A stretch of 64,000 bases of DNA from Thamnaconus septentrionalis (GCA_009823395.1 CM020509.1:22808828-22872827), one strand, 5' to 3'. Counted from the first letter of the stretch, positions 43,601 through 55,450 are shown. Numbers and translations: made by a program. The notes: generated by a model from the sequence alone, not told the origin.

Positions 43601-43945
43601 TGAATCACTAGAAAACTGTCTTCTTCCAAGATCTCTGACACCTTGACATTTTTTAGAATATGTGTGGTCAAAGATTTGTTGAAAATCACGGGTGTGTGAC
43701 TCACTTACCTTTTGTTTGGTAGACATGCTCTTACCTGATTTGAAGAAACTAAAAATGGTTGGGACAGCTGTTGAAGTTAGGCGCTTTCTCTCACCACGCA
43801 AAATGAAAGATTTCTCCTCAAAGTGAAGAGCACACAGCCTGGAGTTGTCATTGGGTGTCCAGTTTTTTCTTCTCACATTTTCCACCCATTTGTGCAACCT
43901 TTTTCTGTCCCCAAAAGGAAAGCTGTAAAAAGCAAAACATTCCAA
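40605..43945 (-). pseudogene. P-element/THAP9-like transposase
   Basis: From the N-terminal side: THAP domain second half (SFPFGDRKRLHKWV, RRKNWTPNDNSRLCALHF, AVPTIF), a Lys-rich coiled coil (43363-43500), then SFAMTLHFYSAKAYAYVGEC, LALPHPGTIRTWYNKI and ALMMDEMS. After the inserted LTR it resumes with DTLPPAKDALVLMAVAIDEA, WKIPVAYFFIDTLTGGECAN and VRTVSLTCDGPSCHF. It continues with HGVLDVCHMMKLLRN and TYKLSQDHLELFFSSVRARG. The MMDEM, TCDGPSC and LSQDHLELFF segments correspond to catalytic regions of the RNase H-like fold. Such enzymes use GTP and cut the transposon ends. Several frameshifts (near 42120, 41980, 41540, 41293, 40980) add to the insertion. Confidence 0.8.
42178..43007 (+). mobile_element. 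Solo-LTR-like insertion (820 bp) in the P-element gene
   Basis: The insertion 42183-43002 starts TGTTGCGGCG and ends ACACTTGACA, the TG...CA ends of an LTR. It is flanked by a perfect 5-bp duplication GACAT (42178-42182 and 43003-43007). It has a TATA box (GATATAAGCG, 42258) on the plus strand and an AATAAA near 42884, and no coding domain. The transposase frame stops at ALMMDEMS on one side and resumes on the other at KHVEFSAGKF-like residues, which confirms the borders. The family is not identified. Confidence 0.85.
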
Positions 43946-43989
43946 AAATAAATGTACAATATTTTTAGTGTAATTTAACTTAAAATTGG

Positions 43990-45380
43990 GTATGCAAACA
44001 TATTTAACTCATTTAAGCTTGAACACAATGCAGACAGTTGTGCAGAAAGTTTAGTGTAAGCTAAAATATCAGGGCACACAGACATACTTATTATGTATAA
44101 ATCTTTTCCATTGTAACAGGTCACTACAAGATCTGCAATCCATTACCTAGAATTGGTTTTCCTTAAACTGATGTACAGGATTACTAATCTGACTTTGATG
44201 GTGTTGTAGCCTGATATTTAACATCATGCATCATTGCATATTGTGCTATTATATTTGTAACATTACATTTATATGTTGGAGTTATTACATTGAGTTGAAT
44301 GTATAAATGTATTGAATGTTACTATATGTAGTGCTTTGGTGTATATTTGATGATCATGATCAGTGCCCTGGGGGTGTTGAAAACCTTGTGAGTGAAGACT
44401 GTGTAACTCATTAAGTCTCATAAACAGTGACCTGGGTTGACCAGATAGTTAAAGGAAGGAAGTGCCTTTGCGACCGTCATAAAGTTTGCGACCCATCCAG
44501 TCACAGGGATGGGAACTTGTGACCTGAGCTTGTCTTGCTGCAGAATGGTTTCAACAGGTCACACGGAAGGAAGGATGGACCATTTGGCTCACGGCCAAAT
44601 AAGGACTTGCTTCCTCATTCACAAACAATGACATTAACACCCAGCAACTGAAGGTTGAAGAATGGACAACCAATCAGAGGACGACACTGGAGAAGACATT
44701 CAGATCAGGAGTCAGATTGTTTGTCTTTGCATTTAAGGACTTTCTTGGGAGAAAGGAGTCAGTCTGACTCTGGCGACGGCCAGGACTCGACTCCAGAGAT
44801 CTCTTCATCAGATCTCTGTAACAAATGTCTTGTTCTTCTTTGCACTAAAACTTGTTCAGATTCTATTTGTCTCTTTTCCTCATTAAACGAACACGCGGTT
44901 TGGTAGCATGATATTAGGTAAAGGAACCAAACCAACAATGGGCAAATTTGACAACAGAATAAAATTATGACGCACTAAAACACAGGACCACAAAACAATT
45001 AAATGCATGATGAAATAATGATATGCTTTGTTAAATGAAATAAAATGGCATTTTCAACTAAGTAATAAAAATAGTCAATAACACATCACTAATTTTAAAT
45101 GTAATAAATTAATGACATCTTTTTGAATGAATGACACATTTTATTTCACTCGTCGTTTATGCAATTATTATTTTTTGCTCCATAGCTTTCATGATTCAGC
45201 ATTACATGTTAAGTGTGATGGATTGCATGAAAAGAGAGAGCACTCACTGATAAATTAACATGCTGTTTAATTCCATGAGGACAACAAAATATTTGCACAT
45301 TTGTGTTAGCTACACACACGGACGTGACGTGCGTAAAAGCATGCGACATAAAAGTGGCATACAGTCATTTCATTCATCAT
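43990..45380. other. Intron-like interval of the P-element gene, with unassigned repeat
   Basis: This lies between THAP exons 1 and 2. A stretch at about 44340-44920 looks like an inserted unit (ends near CTCATTAAACGAACACGCGG) but no termini could be fixed. No gene is recognised. Confidence 0.35.
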
Positions 45381-45386
45381 TCTTAC

Positions 45387-45459
45387 CGAAATAACGTGGG
45401 TCCTTTGCACCTTTGCCTGTTGATCGAGTGACACAGTTAATTGCAGCACAGGTCGACAT
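45387..45459 (-). pseudogene. Candidate first exon of the THAP domain
   Basis: The 73-nt exon reads MSTCAAINCVTRSTGKGAK, then DPRYF, and ends at a CG|GTAAGA donor. C-x4-C at the start supplies the first two zinc ligands of a C2CH THAP finger, and the second half (LCALHF) is at 43840-43945. By my reading, the phase of this donor (1 nt) does not fit the acceptor TTTACAG at about 43930 (needs 2 nt), so a base has been lost or another junction is used. Confidence 0.6.
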
Positions 45460-45741
45460 TTTCTCGAACACAGCAGATAAGCCAAAAGTTGACCGGTCGA
45501 CAGGTGCAAGAGAAAGGGAGGAACTTTCGATCGTTCAGTTTGTATTTTTTAATTTTTAGTTCTGATGAAATAAATAGACCAATCATTTCAATACTTTGTC
45601 TGCTTTCCAAAGAGGTTATTAATTAAAAATATATGTGGCAGTGCTGTTATGGTCCATAGAGTTGATTCAAAAATTATTATTTATTATTCAGTTGCACATT
45701 GCGCACGTGTTTAATACACAAATAATAGTATGTTATTATAA

Positions 45742-45820
<79 letters not shown>
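45742..45820. repeat. (TTA)n microsatellite
   Basis: About 26 uninterrupted TTA/ATT trinucleotides. Confidence 0.97.
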
Positions 45821-46157
45821 AAAATTTCGAAACCACATCGTCAGTTGTTCCGTAAAAAATACATTCATTTCCACGTTGAATTCTGTACGGTTCGTGAGCG
45901 CGCACGTCTGGCAGTGACGGTCTCCACACTGACACAACTGAGCATGCTCTATTATCCCATCAATGCGGAAGTCCAAAACTTTTTTGGAGCCATGCGTTGG
46001 GTGAGCAACCTCATTGAAATGAATGGGACGCCATCTTGGACTCTGGGGCCTTGCCGCACTGTCACACAGTTAGTGACGTCGACAGGTATGATGTGAATGA
46101 TTGACAGCTACCATTCGTTCCCGTAAGCAAGAGGATTAAAAACAAACAAAGACCATA

Positions 46158-46227
46158 ATGGCATCAAAAAGGAGTTATCAGAGCGGTGCGGAAAAACGGA
46201 AGGAAAAGAAAACGGATCAAGAGAAAG
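46158..46227 (+). pseudogene. Orphan first exon of a hAT/ZMYM-type transposase
   Basis: ATG begins a short basic frame, MASKRSYQSGAEKRKEKKTD then QEKG, ending at GAAAG|GTAAGT. Start exons of this kind (K-R-S-G-A-x-K-R-K) are typical of fish ZMYM1/TTF-type hAT transposase genes (recognised by pattern). No second exon was found before the TA microsatellite, so the rest is deleted or replaced. Confidence 0.45.
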
Positions 46228-46957
46228 GTAAGTTATTTGTTTGTGATGTGGGCTGGAGTGGTGGAGGTGAAACGCCGTACCCCAAGTTTGTTTATTTGTC
46301 CTGCTAGCCAGCTAGCTAGCGTCGGATAAATGTTAGCTGGCTGGCTAATATTTGTTCGTCATGAATCAGCGTTTTGTTTGTTTCATGAAAGTTGGCTATG
46401 TCCTGCCAAGTTGGCCTATTCCTGCCATGGGAATGACTGATTGAATCCAGACCCGTTTATTCAGATTCTAACAGGGAGGGAGGGCGTGTTGTTGTAGTCC
46501 GTCCTTGTTATTGTTCAGTGGAAGTTGTGTCTTACAGAGTTTTCTCTTAATGTTATTTTAGCCTTACTTAGGATGAATTTACTAAGCTTAGTTTGTATTT
46601 TGTAGGCCCTTAATTAGAAATGTGCTACTGTTTTATAATTCAAAGAAATATTTTATGGTAATATTTTATTTGGCATGGTGTTGACTGTTTTAGACTATTG
46701 TAGCAGTGGGTCATTTCTGTTATTTTTATTACTTTAACTAGTACAGTGTGTAAAGTAATGCCAAAACTCTTAAAAATGACAGTTTTGTAATTGGGTAAAC
46801 ACTGCAATCATAATGTTTACTATGAAAACAAATTTATTTTAATTTTACTGTATTACTGCAACATCACTGTAATAATAAAAGAGGACAATGAACTCCCTGT
46901 GGGAAGAAACCTAGGGCAGAACCAGACTCCAGAGGGCCATCATCTGCCTATGAGTAA

Positions 46958-47083
46958 AATATATATATATATACACACATATACATATACGTAATATATC
47001 TGTATATATATATATATATATATATTATGTATATACATATGTATATATGTATATGTAGATATATATATATATATATATATGTA

Positions 47084-47164
<81 letters not shown>

Positions 47165-47172
47165 TATGTGTT

Positions 47173-47259
<87 letters not shown>

Positions 47260-47278
47260 TGTTTGTATATATATATTT
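46958..47278. repeat. Long, interrupted (TA)n microsatellite
   Basis: TA/TATG/TAC repeats with several imperfect junctions over about 320 bp. The open frames seen here (IYIY...) are artefacts of the repeat. Confidence 0.95.
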
Positions 47279-47689
47279 GTATTGCCTCACATGATGAATA
47301 CTACATAGATTTCTATATATGTCATTTGTTTCCTCTTTTTTGTTTCTATTTTTACATTCACAACAACAACAGCATGGTGCCATTTTACTTCTTTTTCCTG
47401 TAACAACACGCCGGACAACACTCTGGGAGCAGTCGCCTTTTTGTGTTCGCTGTCCCGGTACTTTCTACCATCTACAAATGCCATGAGGTTCATTTCATCA
47501 CAAAAGACATTAACATCGGACACAAAAGCAAAGGAAACTGCTACTGGGCTATTATCCACCGACCACCGTGCTGCTGTTCATGGAAAAAGCGGAAATTATG
47601 CACATTGCTGAAATGACGTTCTCCGTGCGTCGGCTAAATACGACAGTGACAACAAGTGGACTTAAAATAAATTCCACAGCCCCAAACGT

Positions 47690-48077
47690 CTTTTTTCAAA
47701 GCCTGCAGTGAAGAGAAAGGTTGGTGATGAGCAAAGACAATTCCAGAGAAAGTGGGAGATGCAATATTTCTTTGTTGAGCACAGAGGCAACCGATGTGAA
47801 TTATTTGCACAGAGAAAGTTGCGGTGCACAAGGAATACAATTTGAAACGTCATTACACAACTAGACATGCTGAGGAGTATGCAAAATATCTGGGAGATGA
47901 GAGAGCCAAACAGGCTGCAAATCTTAAAACATGTCTACTATTTTGTTTATTGATTATTATTATTTTAAATGTATTATTTAACGAAGCTTTTCTTGTGGAA
48001 TACCCCATGCAGCCCAGCCTCACCCAGTCTCTGCCTCCAGCGGCCCGCTGGTAAATTGAGTTTGAGACCCCTGGTGT
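47690..48077 (+). mobile_element. hAT element fragment with BED finger (GTF2IRD2-like)
   Basis: The stretch encodes AVKRKVGDEQRQFQRKWEMQ, then YFFVEHRGNRCELF. After a frame change it continues KVAVHKEYNLKRHYTTRHAE and DERAKQAANLKT. This is the N-terminal finger of GTF2IRD2/ZBED-like hAT transposases, related to the copy at 28403. The catalytic part is missing, and the sequence runs directly into the hAT terminus TTTGAGACCCCTGGTG (inverse CAGGGGTCTCAAACTC). The left end is not identified. Confidence 0.7.
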
Positions 48078-48111
48078 AGTAGATTGTGGAATCTTATTAG
48101 ACGTTAGTAGA

Positions 48112-48217
48112 CACTGCTGAGACGGGAGAGTGGCAGCGATCAGCTCCGATGACCGTGGTGCTTGTAAATAAGGCAAATGCGCCATCTAGTGGGATGCAAG
48201 GCAATACAGGACAAGTT
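48112..48217. repeat. 106-bp segment shared with the hAT at 48400-49185
   Basis: ACTGCTGAGACGGGAGAGTG through GCAATACAGGACAAGTT matches 48968-49069 inside the neighbouring hAT, with small differences (an extra CGTGGTG stretch). Right after the shared ACAAGTT the satellite begins. It looks like a broken copy of the same hAT whose remainder was replaced by satellite. Confidence 0.85.
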
Positions 48218-48399
48218 ACTCCAGGCCACCCCGGTGCTCCAGCCCCACACCCAGGGCTCTACCTCCACAGCCCGGTCCCCCACTCGCAACAAGGAGGCCC
48301 AGCCTTAGGCGGAGGTTGTCGTTGCAGTGGGCGGCGCCCTCTCGATCAAGCTGTCCCCAGGCCACCCTGTTGGTTGCATTTACCTCCCAGGTCTTAAGG

Positions 48400-49185
48400 C
48401 AGGATTGGGCAACCCTTTTGGCACAGCGGCCACATTCACTTGGTCACATTGACCTACGGGCCGAGCCAGCACCCAATGCATACATATAGAACATAATTAA
48501 CATAAATGAACATAAACATAAATTCCTCAGCTCTTATTCTTGTTTCTAATCACAGCTCCAGCATTGTTTCTCCCTCTCAAAAAAAAGGAAAGTGTGTAGT
48601 TTGAAAATATGCAGAACGCTTTGAACAATAAAACACAAAAATTCAAAAGATTCTTTTGTAACATTGATTTTTGAAATATGAAAAAAGGACAATGTTCATG
48701 CTTCCATTCACTTTCAGTTGGAACAGTCAATGAATTGCCTGTTGACCTGGTGTCGCCGGTTATGACATTATGTTTATTTGAAGTTGTGATCGGCTATACA
48801 TGACCTGCGTAGTGTTTTATTTTTGAAAGGGAGAGAAATATATGACGTTGATTTTGTTTGGGATTTCTTGTCTGGTGCGATCTGCTCTGTTGAACTTGAC
48901 GGGAATTTAGCAACCACTCCGTGAAAAATAAAGCTGCTACGGGTTGAAAGCGCTGCGGTGCAGAGAGACTCTGCTGAGACGGGAGAGTGGCAGCGATCAG
49001 CTCCGATGACTGCTTGTAAATAAGGAAAATGCGCCATCTAGTGGGATGCAAGGCAATACACGACAAGTTCAAATGGATGCAGTCATAATGATTTGATTTG
49101 CGCAATTCTGTCAATCTTCACTGGGCCACATTAAGAAGACCAACGGGCTGACTGTGGCCCGCGGGCAGTAGTTTGCCCGCCTCTG
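48400..49185. mobile_element. Non-autonomous hAT inserted in a satellite unit
   Basis: The ends are CAGGATTGGGCAACCCTTTT and, at the right, CAGTAGTTTGCCCGCCTCTG (inverse CAGAGGCGGGCAAACT). The 8-bp flanks TCTTAAGG (48392-48399) and TCTTAGTG (49186-49193) are the duplicated target, 6 of 8 matching, and the target is the GTCTTAAGGTAAAC segment present in every satellite unit. There is no transposase. It is therefore younger than the satellite unit it split. Confidence 0.88.
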
Positions 49186-49524
49186 TCTTAGTGTAAACTT
49201 TAAATTCCATTTCTTGCTTTTATTCTCCATGTTGTCCCTGGGATGATCTTCAGCTAACTTAATCTTGCTCCACAACTACAAGCCCTCACCATCCTGTGAC
49301 TCCAGGCCAACCCCGGGTTCCAGCCCTGCACCCAGGGCTCCACCCCGCAGCCCGTCCCCACTCGCACCAGGGGGCCCAGCCTGAGGCAGAGGTTGTCATT
49401 GCAGTGTGCCGCCCACATCGGACAAGCTGTCCCCAGGCAACCTTGTTGGTTGCATTTACCTCCCAGGTCTTAAGGTAAACTTTAAATTCCATTTCTTGAG
49501 TTTCTTCTCCATATTGTCCCTGGG

Positions 49525-49893
49525 ATGATCTTGGCTGACTTAATGTTGCTCCAGAACTACAAGCCCTCACCAGCCTGTGACTCCAGGCCACCCCGGGTCT
49601 CCAGCTCCGCTGCCCGGTCCCCCACTCGCACCAGGATTGCTGCACGCATGAGGCAAAGGAAGAGAGGAGTAAGTGAGACCATATTTCCCCATGTAGTAAC
49701 ACATGGGAAATGACTAATTAAGAGTAACTTTCTGAACTCTCCCCACTTTGATGTGTTCAGTGGTCTAACTCCTGTTTTCCCTGTGCTTATGCAGCTGTAC
49801 AATGCGAGAGCTGGTGTCCTCCAAACTGGAGAAGAGGCCTTGTGGGGGACTGCAACAGTGGACCTCATGTCCGAAGAGGCCATAGGCCACTAG
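49525..49893 (+). CDS. 3'-terminal exon pair of an unidentified gene embedded in the satellite
   Basis: An open frame beginning in the satellite unit (from about 49525, KPSPACDSRPPRVSSSAARS) continues as RTRIAARMRQRKRG into a GA|GTAAGT donor at 49668. After a 126-nt intron ending TTATGCAG (49794) it continues LYNARAGVLQTGEEALWGTA, TVDLMSEEAIGH and stop TAG (49891-49893). This C-terminus resembles a family I recognise from C14orf93-like and related multicopy fish proteins (basic RxxRKR, then LYxAR, then DLMSxEE); the match is from memory. Its 5' exons are not identified, and whether the satellite frame is really translated is inference. Confidence 0.5.
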
Positions 49894-49961
49894 TGTCTTT
49901 CAATGGCACATGCAGCAGCAGTGCTCATATTTTGTATTTTGTATATTCTATTGTAATTTGC

Positions 49962-49967
49962 AATAAA
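49962..49967 (+). terminator. Polyadenylation signal of the embedded terminal exon
   Basis: AATAAA in TTTGCAATAAAGCTTTGTGA, 69 bp after the TAG stop and followed by a TGTG-rich stretch (GCATGTGTGTAAT), a good context for a 3' end. Confidence 0.7.
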
Positions 49968-52259
49968 GCTTTGTGATCAGAAAAGCATGTGTGTAATTAA
50001 TCTTTGGGTTACATATATGTACATTATACACATGATAATATACTACTAATAATAAATAAAAGGAATAAAATAAATACAATAAATGGCTTTTAATACAGTG
50101 TTACCTCCCATGTCTTCATGTTGTCCCTGGGATGATCTTTGGCTGACTTAATGTTGCTCCAGAACTACAAGCCCTCACCAGCCTTTGTCTCCAGGCCACC
50201 CCAGGGCTCCAGCTCCGCAGCCCGGTCCCCCACTTACACCAGGGGGGCCCAGCCTGAGGCCCAGGTTGTCATTGCTTTGTGCCGCCCCACATCGGACAAG
50301 CTGTCCCCTGGCCACCCTGTTGGTTGTATTCACCTCCCAGGTCTTAAGGTAAACTTTAAGTTCCATTTCCCTTGGATGATCTTCGGCTGACTTAATGTTG
50401 CTCCAGAACTACAAGCCCTCACCAGCCTTTGTCTCCCGGCCACCCTGGGCTCCAGCTCCGCTGCCCGGTCCCCACATACACCAGGGGCCCAGCCTGAGGC
50501 CCAGGTTGTCATTGCAGGATGCCGCCCCACATCGGACAAGCTGTCCCCAGGCCACCCTGTTGGTTGCAATTACCTCCAATGTGTAAAGGTAAACTTTAAA
50601 TTCCATTTCTTGAGTTTATTCTCCATATTGTCCTAGGATGATCTTTGGCTAACTTAATGTTGCTCCAGAACTACAAGCCCTCACCAGCCTTTGACTCCAG
50701 CCACCCCGTGGCTCAGCCCCTCACCCAGGGCTCCAGCCCTTCTTCCCGTCCCCCACTGCACCAGGGGTCCCTGCCTGAGGCGATTGTTGTTGTTGCAGTG
50801 GGCCAGCACCCTCTCGATCAAGCTGTCCCCTGGCCCACCCTGTTGGTTGCATTTTCTTCCCATGTCTTAAGGTAAACTTTAAATTCCATTTCTTGAGTTT
50901 ATTCTCCATATTTTCCCTAGGATGATCTTGGCTGACTTAATCTTCCTCCAGAAGTATAAGCCCTCACCAGCCTTTGTCTCCAGGCCACCCGGGCTCCAGC
51001 TCTGCAGCCCGGTCCCCCACCCACCCAGGGGGCCCAGCCTGAGGCCCAGGTTGTCATTGCAGTGTGCCGCCCGACATCGGACAAGCTGTCCCCAGGCCAC
51101 CCTGTTGGTTGCATTCACCTCCCAGGTCTTAAGGTAAACTTTAAATTCCATTTCTTGAGTTTATTCTCCATATTGTCCCTGGGATGATCTTTAGCTGATT
51201 TAATGTTGCTCCAGAACTCCAAGCCCTCACCATCCTGTGACTCCAGGCCACCCCGGTGCTCCAGCTCCGCATTCCGGTTCTCCACTTGCACCAGGTGGGG
51301 CCAGCCTTAGGCGAAGGTTGTAGTTGCAGTGGGCCTCGCCATCTCGATCAAGCTGTCCCCTGTCCAGCCTGTTGGTTGCAATTACCTGCAATGTCTTAAG
51401 GTAAACTTTAAATTCCATTTCTTGAGTTTATTCTCCATATTGTCCCTGGGATGATCTTTGGCTGACTTAATGTTGCTCCAGAACTACAAGCCCTCACCAG
51501 CCTTTGACTCCATGCCACCCGTGGCTCCAGCCCCTCACCCAGGGCTCCTGCCCTGCTGCCCAGTCCCCACTCGCACCAGGGGTCCCTGCCTGAGGCGATT
51601 GTTGTCGTCGCAGTGGACGGCACCCTCTCGATCAAGCTGTCCCTGGCCACCCTGTTGGTTGCATTTTCTTCCCATGTCTTAAGGTAAACTTTAAATTCCA
51701 TTTCTTGAGTTTATTCTCTATATTTTCCCTGGGATGATCTTGACTGACTTAATCTTCCTCCAGAACTATAAGCCCTCACCAGCCTGTGATCCAGGCCGAC
51801 CGGGGCTCCAGCTCCGCAGCCCGGTCCCCCCCCACCCACCAGGGGCCCAGCCTGATGCCCAGGTTGTCATTGCAGGTGCCGCCCCACATCGGACAAGCTG
51901 TCCTCAGGCCACCCTGTTGGTTGCATTCACCTCCCAGGTCTTAAGGTAAACTTTAAATTCCATTTCTTGAGTTTATTCTCCATATTGTCCCTGTCATGAT
52001 CTTTGGCTGACTTAATGTTGCTCCAGAACTACAAGCCCTCACCAGCCTTTGTCTCCAGGCCACCCCGGGGCTCCAGCTCCATAGCCCGGTCCCCCACCCA
52101 CACCAGGGCCCAGCCTGAGGCCCAGGTTGTCATTGCAGGGTGCCGCCCCACATCGGACAAGCTTTCCCCAGGCCACCCTGTTGGTTGCATTCACCTCCCA
52201 GATCTTAAGGTAAACTTTAAATTCCATTTCTTGAGTTTATTCTCCATATTGTCCCTGGG

Positions 52260-55200
52260 ATGATCTTCGGCTGACTTAATGTTGCTCCAGAACTCCAAGC
52301 CCTCACCATCCTGTGACTCCAGGCCACCCCGGGGCTCCAGCTGCACTGCCCAGTTCTCCACTTGCACCAGGTGGGGCCATCCTTAGGCGAAGGTTGTAGT
52401 TGCAGTGGGCGGCGCCCTCTCGATCAACCTGTCCCCTGTCCAGCCTGTTGGTTGCAATTACCTCCAATGTCTTAAGGTAAACTTTAAATTCCATTTCTTG
52501 AATTTATTCTCCATATTGTCCCTGGGATGATCTTTGGCTGACTTAATGTTGCTCCAGAACTCCAAGTCCTCACCAGCCTTTGTCTCCAGGCCAACCCGGG
52601 GCTCCAGCTCCGCTGCCCGGTCCCCCACTTACACCAGGGGGGCCCAGCCTGAGACCCAGGTTGTCATTGCAGGGTGCCGCCCCACATCGGACAAGTTGTC
52701 CCCAGGCCACCCTGTTGGTTGCATTCACCTCCCAGGTCTTAAGGTAAACTTTAAGTTCCATTTCCCTTGGATGATCTTCGGCTGACTTAATGTTGCTCCA
52801 GAACTCCAAGCCCTCACCATCCTTTTCCTCCAGGCCACCCCGGGGCTCCCGCTGCGCTTCCCGGTTCTCCACTTGCACCATGTGGGGCCAGCCTTAGGCG
52901 GAGGTTGTAGTTGCAGTGGGCGGCGCCCTCTAGATCAAGCTGTCCCCTGTCCAGCCTGTTGGTTGCAATTACCTCCAATGTCTTAAGGTAAACTTTAAAT
53001 TCCATTTCTTGAGTTTATTCTCCATATTGTCCCTGGGATGATCTTTGGCTGACTTAATGTTGTTCCAGAACTACAAGCCCTCACCAGCCTTTGTCTCCAG
53101 GCCGCCCGGGCTCCAGCTCCATGGCCAGTCCCCCACTTACACCAGGGGCCCTGCCTGTGGCGTTGTTGTTGTTGCAGTGGGCCGGCACCCTCTCGATCAA
53201 GCTGTCCCCTGGTCACCCTGTTGGTTGCATTTTCTTCCCATGTCTTAAGGTAAACTTTAAATTCCATTTCTTCAGTCTATTCTCCATATTTTCCTGGGAT
53301 GATCTTTGGCTGACTTAATCTTCCTCCAGAACTATAAGCCCTCACCAGCCTGTGACTCCAGGCCATCCCGGGGCTCCAGCTCCGCTGCCCGGTTCTCCAC
53401 TGCACTGGGGGTCCCTGCCTGGGGCGATTGTTGTCGTTGCAGTGGGCGCACACCCTCTCGATCAAGCTGTCCCCAGGCCACCCTGTTGGTTGCATTTTCT
53501 TCCCATGTCTTAAGGTAAACTTTAAATTCCATTTCTTGAGTTTATTCTCCATATTGTCCCTGGGATGATCTTTGGCTGAATTAATGTTGCTCCAGAACTA
53601 CAAGCCCTCACCAGCCTGTGATCCAGTCCACCCCGGGGCTCCAGCTCCGCATTCCGGTTCTCCACTTGCACCAGGTGGGGCCAGCCTTAGGCGAAGGTTG
53701 TAGTTGCAGTGGGCCTCGCCATCTCGATCAAGCTGTCCCCTTTCCAGCCTTTTGGTTGCAATTACCTGCAATGTCTTAAGGTAAACTTTAAATTCCATTT
53801 CTTGAGTTTATTCTCCATATTGTCCCTGGGATGATCTTTGGCTGACTTAATGTTGCTCCAGAACTACAAGCCCTCACCAGCCTTTGACTCCATGCCACCC
53901 CGTGGCTCAGCCCCTCACCCAGGGCTCCTGCCCTGCTGCCCAGTCCCACACTCGCACCAGGGGTCCCTGCCTGAGGGCGATTGTTGTCGTCATGATGGGC
54001 CTTGGCACCCTCTCGATCAAGCTGTCCCCTGGCCACCCTGTTGGTTGCATTTTCTTCCCATGTCTTAAGGTAAACTTTAAATTCCATTTCTTGAGTTTAT
54101 TCTCTATATTTTCCTAGGATGATCTTGACTGACTTAATCTTCCTCCAGAACTATAAGCCCTCACCAGCCTGTGATCCAGGCCGACCGGGCTCCAGCTCCG
54201 CAGCCCGGTCCCCCCACCCCACCAGGGGCCCAGCCTGATGCCCAGGTTGTCATTGCAGGTGCCGCCCCATCGGACAAGCTGTCCTCAGGCCACCCTGTTG
54301 GTTGCATTCACCTCCCAGGTCTTAAGGTAAACTTTAAATTCCATTTCTTGAGTTTATTCTCCATATTGTCCCTGTCATGATCTTTGGCTGACTTAATGTT
54401 GCTCCAGAACTACAAGCCCTCACCAGCCTTTGTCTCCAGGCCACCCAGGCTCAGCTCCATAGCCAGTCCCCCTTACCAGGGGCCCAGCCTGAGGCCAGGT
54501 TGTCATTGCAGGGTGCCGCCCCATCGGACAAGCTTTCCCCAGGCCACCCTGTTGGTTGCATTCACCTCCCAGATCTTAAGGTAAACTTTAAATTCCATTT
54601 CTTGAGTTTATTCTCCATATTGTCCCTGGGATGATCTTCGGCTGACTTAATGTTGCTCCAGAACTCCAAGCCCTCACCATCCTGTGACTCCAGGCCACCC
54701 CGGGGCTCCAGCTGCACTGCCCAGTTCTCCACTTGCACCAGGTGGGGCCATCCTTGCCTGAGCCGAAGGTTGTAGTTGCAGTGGGCGGCGCCCTCTCGAT
54801 CAACCTGTCCCCTGTCCAGCCTGTTGGTTGCAATTACCTCCAATGTCTTAAGGTAAACTTTAAATTCCATTTCTTGAATTTATTCTCCATATTGTCCCTG
54901 GGATGATCTTTGGCTGACTTAATCTTCCTCCAGAACTATAAGCCCTCACCAGCCTTTGACTCCATGCCACCCGTGGCTCCAGCCCCTCACCCAGGGCTCC
55001 AGCCCTGCTGCCCGATCCCCACTCGCACCAGGGGTCCCTGCCTGAGGTGATTTTTGTCGTTGTAGTGGACGGCACCCTTTCGATCAAGCTGTCCTCTGGC
55101 CACCCTGTTGGTTTCATTTTCTTCCCATGTCTTAAGGTAAACTTTAAATTCCATTTCTTGAGTTTATTCTCCATATTGTCCCTGGGATGATCTTCGGCTG

Positions 55201-55450
55201 ACTTAATGTTGCTCCAGAACTCCAAGCCCTCACCATCCTGTGACTCCAGGCCACCCCGGGGCTCCAGCTGCACTGCCCAGTTCTCCACTTGCACCAGGTG
55301 GGGCCATCCTTAGGCGAAGGTTGTAGTTGCAGTGGGCGGCGCCCTCTCGATCAACCTGTCCCCTGTCCAGCCTGTTGGTTGCAATTGCCTCCAATGTCTT
55401 AAGGTAAACTTTAAATTCCATTTCTTGAATTTATTCTCCATATTGTCCCT
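52260..55450 (+). repeat. Higher-order satellite block, copy 1
   Basis: The subtype order from the unit ending near 52470 is C-A-C-B-B-C-B-A-A'-C-B-C, where A' has GATCTTAAGG instead of GTCTTAAGG. The A unit here has the private variant CTCCAAGTCCTCACCAGCC. Its partner lies about 3,190 bp downstream. Confidence 0.8.

Larger units (their letters stand above)
40605..45459 (-). mobile_element. P-element-type DNA transposon (THAP9-like), ends not defined
   Basis: A full set of P-element/THAP9 transposase parts lies on the minus strand from a THAP first exon at 45459 to the C-terminal region at 40605. The gene is broken by a solo-LTR-like insertion at 42183-43002. I could not identify the terminal inverted repeats, so the outer limits are the coding limits only. 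Confidence 0.75.

Noticed and set aside
44340..44920. Possible second solo LTR in the P-element intron
   Set aside because: No matching TG...CA ends or target duplication could be found, so it is only mentioned as an unassigned repeat.
45677..45976. Open frame with a long Asn/Ile run
   Set aside because: It is the translation of the (TTA)n microsatellite.
46940..47383. 147-codon IYIYIY frame
   Set aside because: It is the translation of the (TA)n microsatellite.
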